From Clavelina lepadiformis (taxonomy: Eukaryota > Chordata > Ascidiacea > Aplousobranchia > Clavelinidae), in assembly GCF_947623445.1 (NCBI RefSeq), contig NC_135242.1:25482001-25546000 (forward strand): a stretch of 64,000 nucleotides of DNA, written 5' to 3'. Position numbers and translations under genes: made by a program. This document shows, in pieces, positions 22,014 to 32,309 of the stretch. Positions within the stretch are counted from its first letter, which is position 1; the number at the start of each line of letters is the position of its first letter. The notes under the pieces were generated by a model. That model ran no database searches, was not told the origin of the DNA, and saw only the letters and a list, made by a program, of their open reading frames with translations.

Positions 22014-23316
22014 AGTTCTAAGTCACAGCATCAACTCTCTAACAATGATAAAACAAGCAATGGTGTTAATTTCATGGCACTTATTTCCACTAACATCAGC
22101 TTATACTAACAAGGTATGTTAGAAGGTGATCAAATATGTTCAACAATAGAACCAGGTGTTACAAATTTACAATTCACCAAAATTTATCGAAAGTTCAACA
22201 TAAAATTGTAAATACAACGTTTTTCTAAAACGGAATGGTTCGACTCAATGTTGGCCGCGGTTATTAGAAGTTTTTTATCAAATAAAAATCATATTTGCGA
22301 AGTGATAATAATCGTTGACATTTACACCAAGATATTATTTCTCAGAGACAAAAAGCACAAAGTTGAAGAACTACATTTTGATGAAATGATTGCGCAACAT
22401 TGCTGAAATATTTCTCAATCCAAATATAAAGTTGCTGATACCAAAACTATCTTTGCATTATTTCTGCAAATCATACTTAAAAATAACTGAACATGGAACT
22501 TATCGCAGATGACAACAAGAATAAAACATCATCAAAAAACAAAACCAGCACAAACATATTAGTAAGATGCTTCAGCAAGAGACATCAACTAAACATTGCA
22601 TGAGATGACAACGATCGTGAGCAGGGGTGGGGAGTTGCCAGGTAAGTGAGTTGTTAATTTGACGCAATTAAAAACAAATTTAACTAAATCATAAATGGCA
22701 CATGCTTTCTTAATACCAGCATCCCATTGGGAGCAATAAACCAGATTTATAATCTAAGAACTGAAAGTTTCAAAAAAAGAATTATTTATATAATGAATGA
22801 GTTACAAATCTTGTAAATAACAAAGATTTCCTTTTGTGAAGTGTTTTGAAAAGAAATGTGATTTTTCTATCTAATAAAACGGTAATTAAAATTATTCGCA
22901 ACCAACCAGCATATAAATGAAGCATTAGGTTTAAAATATCTTCGAACAACAAACTGTTTGACATTAAAAGAAACTTTAAAAAAGATTGCAAGCTGTAAAA
23001 ATAAAAAGGATAAAAAGATGTGAACTTTTGCAGTTGGAATCAATCCACAGGCACGTCACGAGTCTGTGAAATTAGGCAGATTGAAATACGTGACTGCAAA
23101 GAAATGTCACGCATTTAATAATAAGTTATTAGTTATTACACTTAACAATTCAAAATTGCAAATTTTTTTACAGAAGTTAAGAAAAATATTTAAGTTATTT
23201 ACAGGTGATACAGGATCATGAATTCAGGACGTTGGTGACATCTCAGCGTCATTCAAAGCGAATAATAATTTGGTGAACTTAAGCAAATAAAATCGCCTCG
23301 AACAAATCAAACGACT
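22014..23316. other. intergenic region
   Basis: An AT-rich stretch of 1.3 kb between the glutaredoxin 5' end and the nuclear receptor 3' end. It probably includes the receptor's 3' UTR. No domain-bearing frame, repeat array or transposon end was recognised. Confidence 0.5.
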
Positions 23317-24954
23317 TCACTCTGGCTCCCCCGGTGGTGTGCTGTTGACCTCCAAGATAAGTGGATTCATATCGTTCTCGTTCGTCGACTGCAGAGATGT
23401 CAAGTTATTTGCAAATAAGATGTTGATGGTGCGAAGTACTGGGAGAATGAGGAGGATCTCGCAGTAAGATGTCCTCGCTTGCCTGGCGCTCTTGTGAGTG
23501 TACTCGTATGCTCGGAGGGTATTTGCGATCTCATTTTGAAATTTCTCAACTTTTGCTTGCTCTTCAAGTCCGGGTCGATCCGGAGAGAAGAGGACGAGAG
23601 CAAGGAGCAAACAAATCTCCTCCACCTGTAGTTCCATCCTTCGCATCCGGACATGGAGGTTGTTGTACTTCTCTATGAACTCCACGCTCGCTCCAGCCTG
23701 GAGGAAGTCACTGGGATGGTACTGGAACTTATCGGACATGTATTTGTTGTCGTTGGATGAAAATGCAAAATATGAGCGGAGCACCAACATCTCGAGGCAT
23801 CCTCCTCGCAGAAGAACAATTTGATCGGCGATGGACAAACTTTGGAAGTTGGGGATGAATTTGCAGAAGTCGATCACTTTCTTTATGCCCCATGTCATGA
23901 TGTCACAGAAGTGCTGGAGGAGTTGACGAGATTTTGAATCCTCCTCCAGTGAGAGGGATATCCCCTGGCTCTTGAGGAGCATGTGCAGCTGCGAGAGCGA
24001 ATCAACATCCATTGCAGCATGCTGATGCTCCTCTTTGCTTGATGATGTTGACGGTTGATCCTCTCTACATGAAGCTGTTCTTTCAACTTCATGAGGAGCT
24101 TCGTCCTTTCTTTGGCTGCTTTTCATGGCAACTTCTGACTTTGAGCCACAAACATCTGTAACACCATGAAGTGAACTAAAAACCTCCGAGTTATCGTGAT
24201 GCTTTGATGAGCATTTTGTGTCTATGTTCGAGGTGCTTGGTTGAGTAGGTCCAATGCCAAACAAACTGAAAGGATTTGACGAAGCACCAACTCCATTTGA
24301 GCCTTGTTCTTTCTCTGGCATCGAGGCAACCAACCAGGCTAATGACGTCTTGTGACATTCTTTGCCCTTGATCGGGGAAGTGATCTTCTCCTTGCCTCTG
24401 AATGAGTCGTACTCTTCGTAATCAAAATCATAACTTTCCTTATGGGCTTTGAGCAAAGTTTCCACAAGAAGCTTCTCATCCATAGTCATCCGGACTGGAG
24501 GCTCTTCAGCTGCTATATCAGTGAGCTTCTTCATCCTTTCTTCCTCTTCGCTCTTCTTCATCACCTGCTGCTCAAGTCGTTTCTCGCGATTAAATTTTAT
24601 GAGATCACGCTTCTTCATGACCTCCTCATCACTGAGGATGAGACTGGAGTCCATGCCGGCCGCCAGACAAGCGTTGTACCGACACGCCTGGCAGTGTTTC
24701 CTGTTCGTTTTGTTCACTCCACAATTCTTACTAAAAGCGCAGGTAAAATTTGCGTTCTTCTTGACAGAACGACGAAAGAATCCCTTGCACCCTTCGCATG
24801 ACATCACTCCAAAGTGCATGCCGGTTGCGTTGTCCCCACACACCTGACATATCTTCGCTGGGCCTTCTCCCTGACTCTTTTTAATGACTTCGGGTCCGGA
24901 ACAGTGACTCGACTCATCTCCAGTCAATGACATAGTCACATAAGGAGGCCGCAA
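23317..24954 (-). CDS. nuclear receptor, VDR/PXR-like (NR1I group), single exon
   Basis: One frame of 545 codons. Residues 35-101 are a two-zinc-finger DNA-binding domain with all eight Cys (CQVCGD, CEGCKGFFRRS, FTCAF, NCGVNKTNRKHCQACRYNAC). The P-box is CEGCKG at 53-58. The following LILSDEEVMKKRDLI matches the A/T-box of vitamin D and pregnane X receptors. A long, poorly conserved hinge (about 130-330) precedes the ligand-binding domain (FCKFIPNFQSLSIADQIVLLRGG, then LLLALVLFSPDRPGL). The helix-12 motif is PLILEVN near the C-terminus; VDR has PLVLEVF. Such receptors bind DNA as RXR heterodimers and respond to steroids or xenobiotics. The ligand cannot be told. The absence of introns is unusual for the family. 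Confidence 0.9.
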   Translation of the reverse strand: MRPPYVTMSLTGDESSHCSGPEVIKKSQGEGPAKICQVCGDNATGMHFGVMSCEGCKGFFRRSVKKNANFTCAFSKNCGVNKTNRKHCQACRYNACLAAGMDSSLILSDEEVMKKRDLIKFNREKRLEQQVMKKSEEEERMKKLTDIAAEEPPVRMTMDEKLLVETLLKAHKESYDFDYEEYDSFRGKEKITSPIKGKECHKTSLAWLVASMPEKEQGSNGVGASSNPFSLFGIGPTQPSTSNIDTKCSSKHHDNSEVFSSLHGVTDVCGSKSEVAMKSSQRKDEAPHEVERTASCREDQPSTSSSKEEHQHAAMDVDSLSQLHMLLKSQGISLSLEEDSKSRQLLQHFCDIMTWGIKKVIDFCKFIPNFQSLSIADQIVLLRGGCLEMLVLRSYFAFSSNDNKYMSDKFQYHPSDFLQAGASVEFIEKYNNLHVRMRRMELQVEEICLLLALVLFSPDRPGLEEQAKVEKFQNEIANTLRAYEYTHKSARQARTSYCEILLILPVLRTINILFANNLTSLQSTNENDMNPLILEVNSTPPGEPE

Positions 24955-25966
24955 TTAACAAAGCACAACACGGACCTCAATTTGAGCTACACCTGGATAT
25001 TTGTTATGACAAAGTTAAACAACCTCGTGAAAATAATTTGCATATTTCTAAGCCAAGAAATTTTGCAAACAAAGAACATTCTTGAATTTTATGAAATAAT
25101 CAGGGCAGTAAAAAGACAACAAGTAAATTTAAACACAACATTTCACATCTCGCTTCAATATGCTGCAACAACAGCAACACTGAAAGTCAAAGTGATGCAA
25201 GATGCTCATCAGAATATGATTTCATGCAATCAAGTTATATTTACAATGCAAAGATGCACCAGGCAAACATGTGGGAAGAAATTTCACCAAAACCAGCCCA
25301 CAATGCAAAACATCTTCTGTGATTGTCAAAATAAACTGATGGTAAATGACGGCAGACCATGAAATAAAGCATTTTGAATTTATGAGGCTCTTCATGTTTT
25401 TACATTAGTCATATTTTACTAAAATAAGATTACGTCGCTTCTTATAGCACAAATAGAAAAGTTAAACGGGTCACAAGGAAGTAAATTTAAGATGGATATT
25501 TTAAATCAGTGGCTGTCAAATGCTTTCCTGCAAAGTATATTCTAGAGATTTGCAAAAATCTCTATTTCAAGATAACCGCACACCCTGTATGACATTTTCT
25601 GGTGCTCTATGTATTAACTCAAGCTTTGCCGAAAATTGTATTTTAAATTATTCCTTTTGTCTTGTCATAAACGGAGAAACAATGCATTGATTTGGAAGCA
25701 AAATTTGTCACTTCAGTTTACTTTAACAAATGACAGAAGGTTCACAATTGGTCCAGTGGCACCACAAGACATGCACCAAGACAACAAGTTTAAAAAACGC
25801 TGTTTTAAATTATCGACAAAGTCTGGAAAGAACACAGTAAAATATAATCAAACAAACATGTTTCACACCAGACCAGCTTGCTAAGTTTATTGGTGGTAAA
25901 AATTCACAAAAGTTAATGAACCGAAGTCACAAGGAGCAAAGGTTCCACGTCAGGCAACCTTTGAAT
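24955..25966. other. intergenic region
   Basis: About 1 kb of AT-rich sequence: 5' flank of the nuclear receptor and 3' flank of the PLA2G6-like gene. The frames at 24982-25362 and 25636-25884 have no recognisable domain. Confidence 0.5.
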
Positions 25967-28357
25967 TTAAAATGAGGCAGAAGAACCTTTGAGGGCGGAA
26001 GCGATGTTTTTAATTAGATCCTGGTTGTCATGGAGATAAACTTGCGTCTCCCACAAAATTCCGAGCAACTTTTCGTCGTTCGTTTCATCGAGTGAGAGGT
26101 CCTCCTCAAGCGGCGGGTTCAATCGATGATACTCAGCTCCGACCGACTCACACCACGCCCGCGCCCTCTCCACGACGTGGTTGCTGCTCTCGCATGCCGC
26201 ATCCACCATCAGCTGCATCAACTCTATGCCGGCCAGAGCCGAATTGATCAATGCCACTGGGTTGGTCGAACGAACGAGATCCACAGACCGGGAGGTGGTC
26301 GTCTTCACAAGACCCGTTCCCAGCGAGACAACCAGACCCACATCTGGGACTTCCGACCCCGATGTTTTCCGCATTTTCTTATATTTATGGATTTCTGTCA
26401 GTGTGTCGAGCGTGGGATTGTTTGCCACCAAACCACCATCCAAGAATTGATCCATCGCTCGGAAGTAGGAAGGGGCAGATCCACTTCTCCGGGCGACCTT
26501 CCACACAAGTTCATCTAAAGTCGACTCTTGAACCTCTTTCAATTTTGAAAGATCAGCCTGACTCAATTTGCTGGAGAATGAATTATTTCTGGAAAATCTT
26601 TTTTCTGAGCTGATGTCATAATTCTTGAATGTATAGAGCTCCACAGGCTTGCGATCGGCCAATGTGGCAGTGATGATCAACTTTGGCCCGTCAGCTAGAT
26701 CTCGCATTGTTGTGTTTTCACCAAACTCCTTCTTCAGAAATTCTTCGATCGGTTTTGAATCATACGGCCTCGAACCCTTGAAAACAGCATCTTTGAGGCG
26801 AAAATAAATTCTCTGAGTTTCTATTGCACTCAAACCAAACATCAGACCGATGGCAAGGATGCCCCCGGTGCTGGTGCCGGATACCCAGTCAAAGAGCTCC
26901 CTCATGTGTTGACCTGTATATTTCTCAAGAGCCATAAGAATCTGAGTCATGACCAGTCCTCTGACCCCCCCGCCATCCAAACACAAAACTTTCAACTTTT
27001 TTGACCTATCATCACTGTTTCCGTGACAACCATCGACCTGGCTATCGTTCACGCTGAATTTATTCGAATGGTTGTTTTGTGATGGTTCGACGAGCAGGCT
27101 GCCAATACATGAAAACATGCTGACGATTTTGTCCTTATTTGGTTTGGCGCTTCTCAGAGCTAACAAGCCGGGGGTTTCCCCAAAGTCATTTTTAGCAAAG
27201 CAGTCGGCTCCAAAGAGCAGCAACATTTTGACCAAACTGTCGTGGTCGTGAAGCACAGCAAGATGGAGGGCGGTGTTTCCATTCCTTCCCTTACCATTGA
27301 CATCAGCGTTTCCAAGAATAATTGCAATCGCTGCCTCGAGTCTGCTTCGAAGAACCATGATATGGAGAGGAAGGTGATGTTGGTCGCTCCTCACATCTGC
27401 AGGAGCTCGGTGTTGAAACAATAACTTGACGTCTGCCTTCGTCTTGCACCAGTGCAGGGGAACTCCCCCGTGCTTTGAACAAATCTGGGAGACCTGGGCT
27501 GGTTCGTGCTCCAATAAAATCTCCACAGATTTTGTGGATCCATGTTTGAGGGCAAAATGAATAGGAAGAGCGATTGTTCCTTTATGGAGTGGGTTGGCTC
27601 CATTTTCAATCAAGAGCCGGCACATTCTAAACTTATTTTGCTTCGCCGCGATGTGGAGGCAACTTTCACCATCATTGTTTAAAATATCCAGTATAGCACC
27701 ATCTAACGGTCGAGTACTGCAAAGCACTTTAAGTATTTCGTGACTTCCTTGATTAACGACAAGATGAAAGCTGCTGTTGCCGTTGTCGTCACACTTTGAC
27801 AGATCTGCTCCACATTCAATCAATCTCACCACAGTTTGCGGTGACCGCAGCTGACATGCCAGGTGCAGAGGAGTGAAATGCTGCTCACAAGACTGGCTGT
27901 CAATCCACTGCGTGACGGGACTTCCACTTTGGAAGACGTCAACAAGACCGGCTTCAACAGCAATATGAGCCGGAGACCAGATAGTTCGAGTCCTAATCAT
28001 TGTACAACTTGCTTGCAGTTTCGAAACATCGAAACAACCTTCGATATTCCTGCACAATAACGCTGGCAGTTTCGATATTAACTTGTCATAGTAATCATTT
28101 GCATCTTTTCTTTTACTAGCTGGCAGATGACACAATCGAAATGCACGATCCGGCTGACTGGAATCCAACAAGAATATGTCAAAATAATCATTCAAGAAAT
28201 GGAGTGCGAGAGGTTCATTGGATACAATGAGATCAGCTTCTTTCCAACTTGCGTCGTTGAACTCTCTCACAGAATATGGATCTGAGACCACTTGATTGAT
28301 TTTATCCAACACAAAGCTGGCAAAGTTCATCTTTCTTTGATCACTGCTGGTTGTCAC
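25967..28357 (-). CDS. PLA2G6: calcium-independent phospholipase A2, PLA2G6-like (ankyrin repeats plus patatin domain), single exon
   Basis: One frame of 796 codons. Residues about 125-410 hold ankyrin repeats (FTPLHLACQLRSPQTVVRLI, ESCLHIAAKQNKFRMCRLLI, NTALHLAVLHDHDSLVKMLL). Residues about 455-790 are the patatin-like catalytic domain: DGGGVRG oxyanion loop at 461-467, GTSTG nucleophile elbow at 494-498 (Ser496) and DGG at 640-642 (Asp640), the Ser-Asp dyad of iPLA2. Known group VI enzymes hydrolyse the sn-2 acyl chain of phospholipids and act on mitochondrial and ER membranes. Domain order and length match PLA2G6 (about 806 residues). All catalytic residues are kept and the frame is whole, so it looks functional despite having no intron. 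Confidence 0.94.
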   Translation of the reverse strand: MTTSSDQRKMNFASFVLDKINQVVSDPYSVREFNDASWKEADLIVSNEPLALHFLNDYFDIFLLDSSQPDRAFRLCHLPASKRKDANDYYDKLISKLPALLCRNIEGCFDVSKLQASCTMIRTRTIWSPAHIAVEAGLVDVFQSGSPVTQWIDSQSCEQHFTPLHLACQLRSPQTVVRLIECGADLSKCDDNGNSSFHLVVNQGSHEILKVLCSTRPLDGAILDILNNDGESCLHIAAKQNKFRMCRLLIENGANPLHKGTIALPIHFALKHGSTKSVEILLEHEPAQVSQICSKHGGVPLHWCKTKADVKLLFQHRAPADVRSDQHHLPLHIMVLRSRLEAAIAIILGNADVNGKGRNGNTALHLAVLHDHDSLVKMLLLFGADCFAKNDFGETPGLLALRSAKPNKDKIVSMFSCIGSLLVEPSQNNHSNKFSVNDSQVDGCHGNSDDRSKKLKVLCLDGGGVRGLVMTQILMALEKYTGQHMRELFDWVSGTSTGGILAIGLMFGLSAIETQRIYFRLKDAVFKGSRPYDSKPIEEFLKKEFGENTTMRDLADGPKLIITATLADRKPVELYTFKNYDISSEKRFSRNNSFSSKLSQADLSKLKEVQESTLDELVWKVARRSGSAPSYFRAMDQFLDGGLVANNPTLDTLTEIHKYKKMRKTSGSEVPDVGLVVSLGTGLVKTTTSRSVDLVRSTNPVALINSALAGIELMQLMVDAACESSNHVVERARAWCESVGAEYHRLNPPLEEDLSLDETNDEKLLGILWETQVYLHDNQDLIKNIASALKGSSASF

Positions 28358-28371
28358 AGGTTACTAAATTC

Positions 28372-28423
28372 ATGAGACATTGCCTAATATACTAGCTATG
28401 AGACATTGCCTAATATACTAGCT
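28372..28423. repeat. 26-bp perfect tandem duplication upstream of PLA2G6-like start
   Basis: Two identical, adjacent 26-bp copies (each contains GAGACATTGCCTAATATAC) lie just upstream of the PLA2G6-like ATG, in its 5' flank. Confidence 0.9.
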
Positions 28424-31400
28424 AATGCAGTAGAAGTTAATCATTGTGACCACCTTGAGTCAGACCTTTATGGTAATAACAACAAAATGGCCACAACAAC
28501 TGAGCTATAACCAGACCGAGATTGACTCAATTGCCCACGAAGGATAAAAAACAGGCTTTGGTCGTTCCCAGCTCAGCTGCATGTCTTCTCGACATCAACC
28601 GCACATAGAAAACATTTAACATGCAGGAACATGCGGAAAAGATTGAAGGATAGCGTCCGATGCAATGATGCACATCATACTATACAGGTTCACAATTAAA
28701 GGCGTCTACTTAGTTTTCATATTTTGCCATTCACTTTTCCCATTCACAGAACAGTTTACAAAAGCGGTTTACACAAAACACTACAATACAGAATGTCAGC
28801 CAGATTGGAAAGTTTGCTGTTTTTCGGTGAGAAATCCCCCACACAGGCAAGATGTAACAACAACCATTATGTGTGCAATTAAGATTATCGCCTGCTCACT
28901 TTTCAATCAAATCAAGTTGTTATTAATTTCAGTCCCATATCATGACCTGGATTCAGGAATGGGAACGAATTATGACGTAACATAGAAAGAATTATGGTAA
29001 AACAAGGGCACTACTCTCGCACTAGACCAGTGGTTCTCAAAGTTTTTTCCGATTCCTCCCTTACCAACCAAAACACCGTCAATTCCTCCCCCCTAAAAAA
29101 TCACAAAAAATAATTTCCAAAATTTTACACTATCTGAATATTGTCCCTGGATGATGTCTTTTGAAGATTTATCTCAGGAATAAAATTCAAAATTGCAAAA
29201 GAACGCTCTTACAAAATAACCAAACAAATTTACAAACAAATCGTTGCTCATTGTTAGTGAGAGCCGTGAGCCTCATGTTGAGAAGTTAGTAAAGAAAATC
29301 GAGGAGAAAATCGTGTGAGTTTTGCTCGAAGGTCTCCGCAAATATTGTGTGTTCCTCTTTTTTTCATCACTAGCTTACTAGCTAGTTCTATAAGTACCTT
29401 ACTAACAATAAAGAGAAATCAATAGCCATTATGAACCAAACAGACACGTTTATAACGTCAGTCACTGCAGTTAAGGAGCTTGTCCTCGCCCACTATTGTA
29501 GACATCTAAACAACCTCTTCGAGAGGATTTTTCTGTTACAAATAAAATTAAATTTTTTTCATATACAGTTTTTCCTCCCTAGAGAAAATTTCCTCCCTGG
29601 AATTAAAAATTCCCCCTTTAGTGAGCCAAGTGGCCCGGTTTGAGAAGGACTGCACTAGACCATTTATTTCCTGGTACTTCGGTGTTTTTTTTTTGCCAAA
29701 CAAAACAATGAGATGGCGAGATGACCGACTCATAAGTGCGGCAGTTTTCGACGAGAAATCGTGCGTACAAAGACGCAAAGTTTGGCATGACAGCGAATTC
29801 TTAACCATTAATTCTTTGTTTATTTATTATAAATCAGCGTGAAGATGAAAAGTTTGGCAGACGTGTTAATGAACCTCGTGCGTGCAGGTGCCACACTTCC
29901 CACTATGGAAGGATGCGACTAAGTCTAGACTAGTTAGAATAAGTTTAAATCTTATCACGCTGTAATGGTGAACATTATATTTCTCGTTTCCCCACAGACA
30001 ATGACGAAAAACAACTGCCACGATACCTTGCAAAAGCTTTCCCTAAATAATAAACATTATCAAATGTGTGCTGGCATTGCTGAATAGTACTACTTAATAG
30101 CGCCAGCCAGCGAGAAAAAAACAACGTAGTCATCAAAGCGCTAAATAAACAACAGTATCACGAATACATTCTAACTGCACGTCGGTAAAGAAAAATAAAG
30201 GTTTTTCTTGAAAGTTTGGATGAAAAATTGCCAAAATCAACAGAATAAGTGGCAAGATTAGGTTGTAAATTTCCGGAATCCTACTCGAAAGTTTGTATGA
30301 TACGACGGAATTTTCCGACACAGGAAGTTTACTTATACGCCAATTTTCTGGCACAGAATTGCCGCTTTGCGCGATATTCTATATTATAAGTATTACGTTG
30401 CCGTGGTGCAAACTTTGGCATTACATTTATTGGCGCATTTATCCGGCGCACTGGAAGCAAACTTTCCAGTAGGTATACGTAAAATGGAATGGAAATGCGA
30501 CTGTTTAGACTACGAGTTTGTACATAGAGCAATGTGGCATAATAGCGCCAACCAGCGTCCAGAGAGTAATAATGGTTTAATATTACTTTATTTCACCTTG
30601 TCTTATAAAAGTCAAAAATGTAGGTAGCATGAACATCAATGAACGAAATCGCTTTGAAAACTAAACATTCCAGTTTAAAAAGATGAACCGCGATTGTTAA
30701 CGCCAGAAGCAGCATAGAGTCGTAATGATGACGCCGTAATGAACTTGACTGATTGACCTTGCTCTAAATTTTGTATCGCATGTTTTGCTGGAAAGAATTG
30801 AACTGGTTTGGTTTCGGCAATAATACGCTATAACTCAAAATGCAATAATATGCTAGGCCAAGCCTACATGCTGTTGCATGGTGTCATAATGTGGAAATCC
30901 TCTATGATTCTTCACAGCCACCCAGGTTCCGTGTTAAAGCGGCAATCTTGTTTTAACCTAGGCCTAGTGCCCTAGTCAAGTGCAAAATCTCCGTAGGCTC
31001 GTAGCGGCCAGGATCAGTTGTAGGTTGCCAGTGTTGAACGTTTGAAGTTTTGGGAGTCGGTAATTGTGCTTTGACATTCTTAATTTCCCCGAGTTCTGCT
31101 CTCGTGATGTGACATCACCAAAGTAGAAAATATTGTCATTCATCTTTTATCATCATTCTTTAGACCTCGATACACTTGGCCTACTTCCATGTTCTGTTAG
31201 CATAAGACGTTGTTTCAGTTGCATTACTCCATCTTACATAATGTTATTGTGTAAGTTATGATATTATTCGTATCCATGCAACGTTTTTAGTATGATGAGA
31301 TACGAAGTTGGGATGTTTATGATTTTGTCACTTACATGGAAGTTGTCACTAAAATGCTTCATAACAAAGCTGTTGAGCATCTGTGTAGGGAATGTAAAAT

Positions 31401-32309
31401 TGATGCGTGAATGCTAATGGAGTCAAGTCGTGTACGTGTTGTTGCTTCGGTGTTCAGGTATTGATTTTCTCAAGTTTTTCTTCTGTTTTCTGTTGTCTTG
31501 GTGTTGTTGAATCTTTCCATTTGGTGGCGTATGTCAGGCATTTTTGTTCTTGGTATTATGTTACTCCATTGATGACATCACAACATTGTATGTGCTGTCA
31601 TTGACAGGCATAATCACACACACTGACTTCATATGTTAATTAACGATTGCAATTTGCAACAATACATGATTTTTGATAACATTATTTGACAGTTAGCGTG
31701 TTTAAATATAATATGGTTTTCTTATTTAAAACCAATTAATCTCAGCTTGGAATAATCTAAAATAAAAAATTATTTAAAATGCTCGGCACATCCCCACCTA
31801 TGGGCACAATCTTTTGAGCAATGCAGCTTGCTTGTCACACTTTAAACTTCGATGCAAGAAACACCACAAGCAAGCAACAGCGATGCCTTCAGAATCCACT
31901 CGTGTTGTCTCCAAGTTTGTGTTCGCTTCTTTATTTAAAAAACAATCAAAACTCAATTCCGCAAACAATGATGTTGTTTGTTGTCTGCATATTTTCACTG
32001 TTGGTGATGTCGTCTCACATTTTGTAGGAAAAGTTACCAACTACGCTTTGCTCAAAATTCAACAACCTAGTCACCGTGTTAGTGAATATATATGTAGCAG
32101 TTTATGTTGTCTATGTTGTGAGTAAACACAGACAACAAAACAGAAACAAGAAAGAAATAGTTTATGAATAATGGTTCCATTAATGCATTTTACTGCAATA
32201 GTTTTTGTGGTGTGACATATCTATATCTTCTGACTGTTGTCTCATATGAAACTTTACACAGGTATATAGCAGTACATGCTTCACTGAATGTGGGCAGAGG
32301 AAACACAAA
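28424..32309. other. intergenic region with dispersed repeats
   Basis: About 3.9 kb with no recognised gene. It contains one hAT-type MITE (29028-29652). A short dispersed repeat around 28796-28855 recurs around 43000-43060 (both contain GGAAAGTTTGCTGTTTTT). A short motif with TAGCGCCA(A/G)CCAGCG occurs twice, near 30097 and 30541. Remaining short frames have no domain signature. Confidence 0.5.
29028..29652. mobile_element. hAT-type MITE with perfect 8-bp target duplication
   Basis: A 625-bp element with imperfect terminal inverted repeats: CAGTGGTTCTCAAA at the left, and CAGTCCTTCTCAAA at the right read on the other strand. The flanks carry a perfect 8-bp direct repeat CACTAGAC at 29020-29027 and 29653-29660, the target duplication typical of hAT. 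It has no transposase frame, so it is non-autonomous. Confidence 0.92.

Noticed and set aside
31798-32125. Overlapping frames of 80-103 codons on both strands before SLC25A11
   Set aside because: Cys/Ser-rich, mutually overlapping and without a domain; judged chance frames in the 5' flank.
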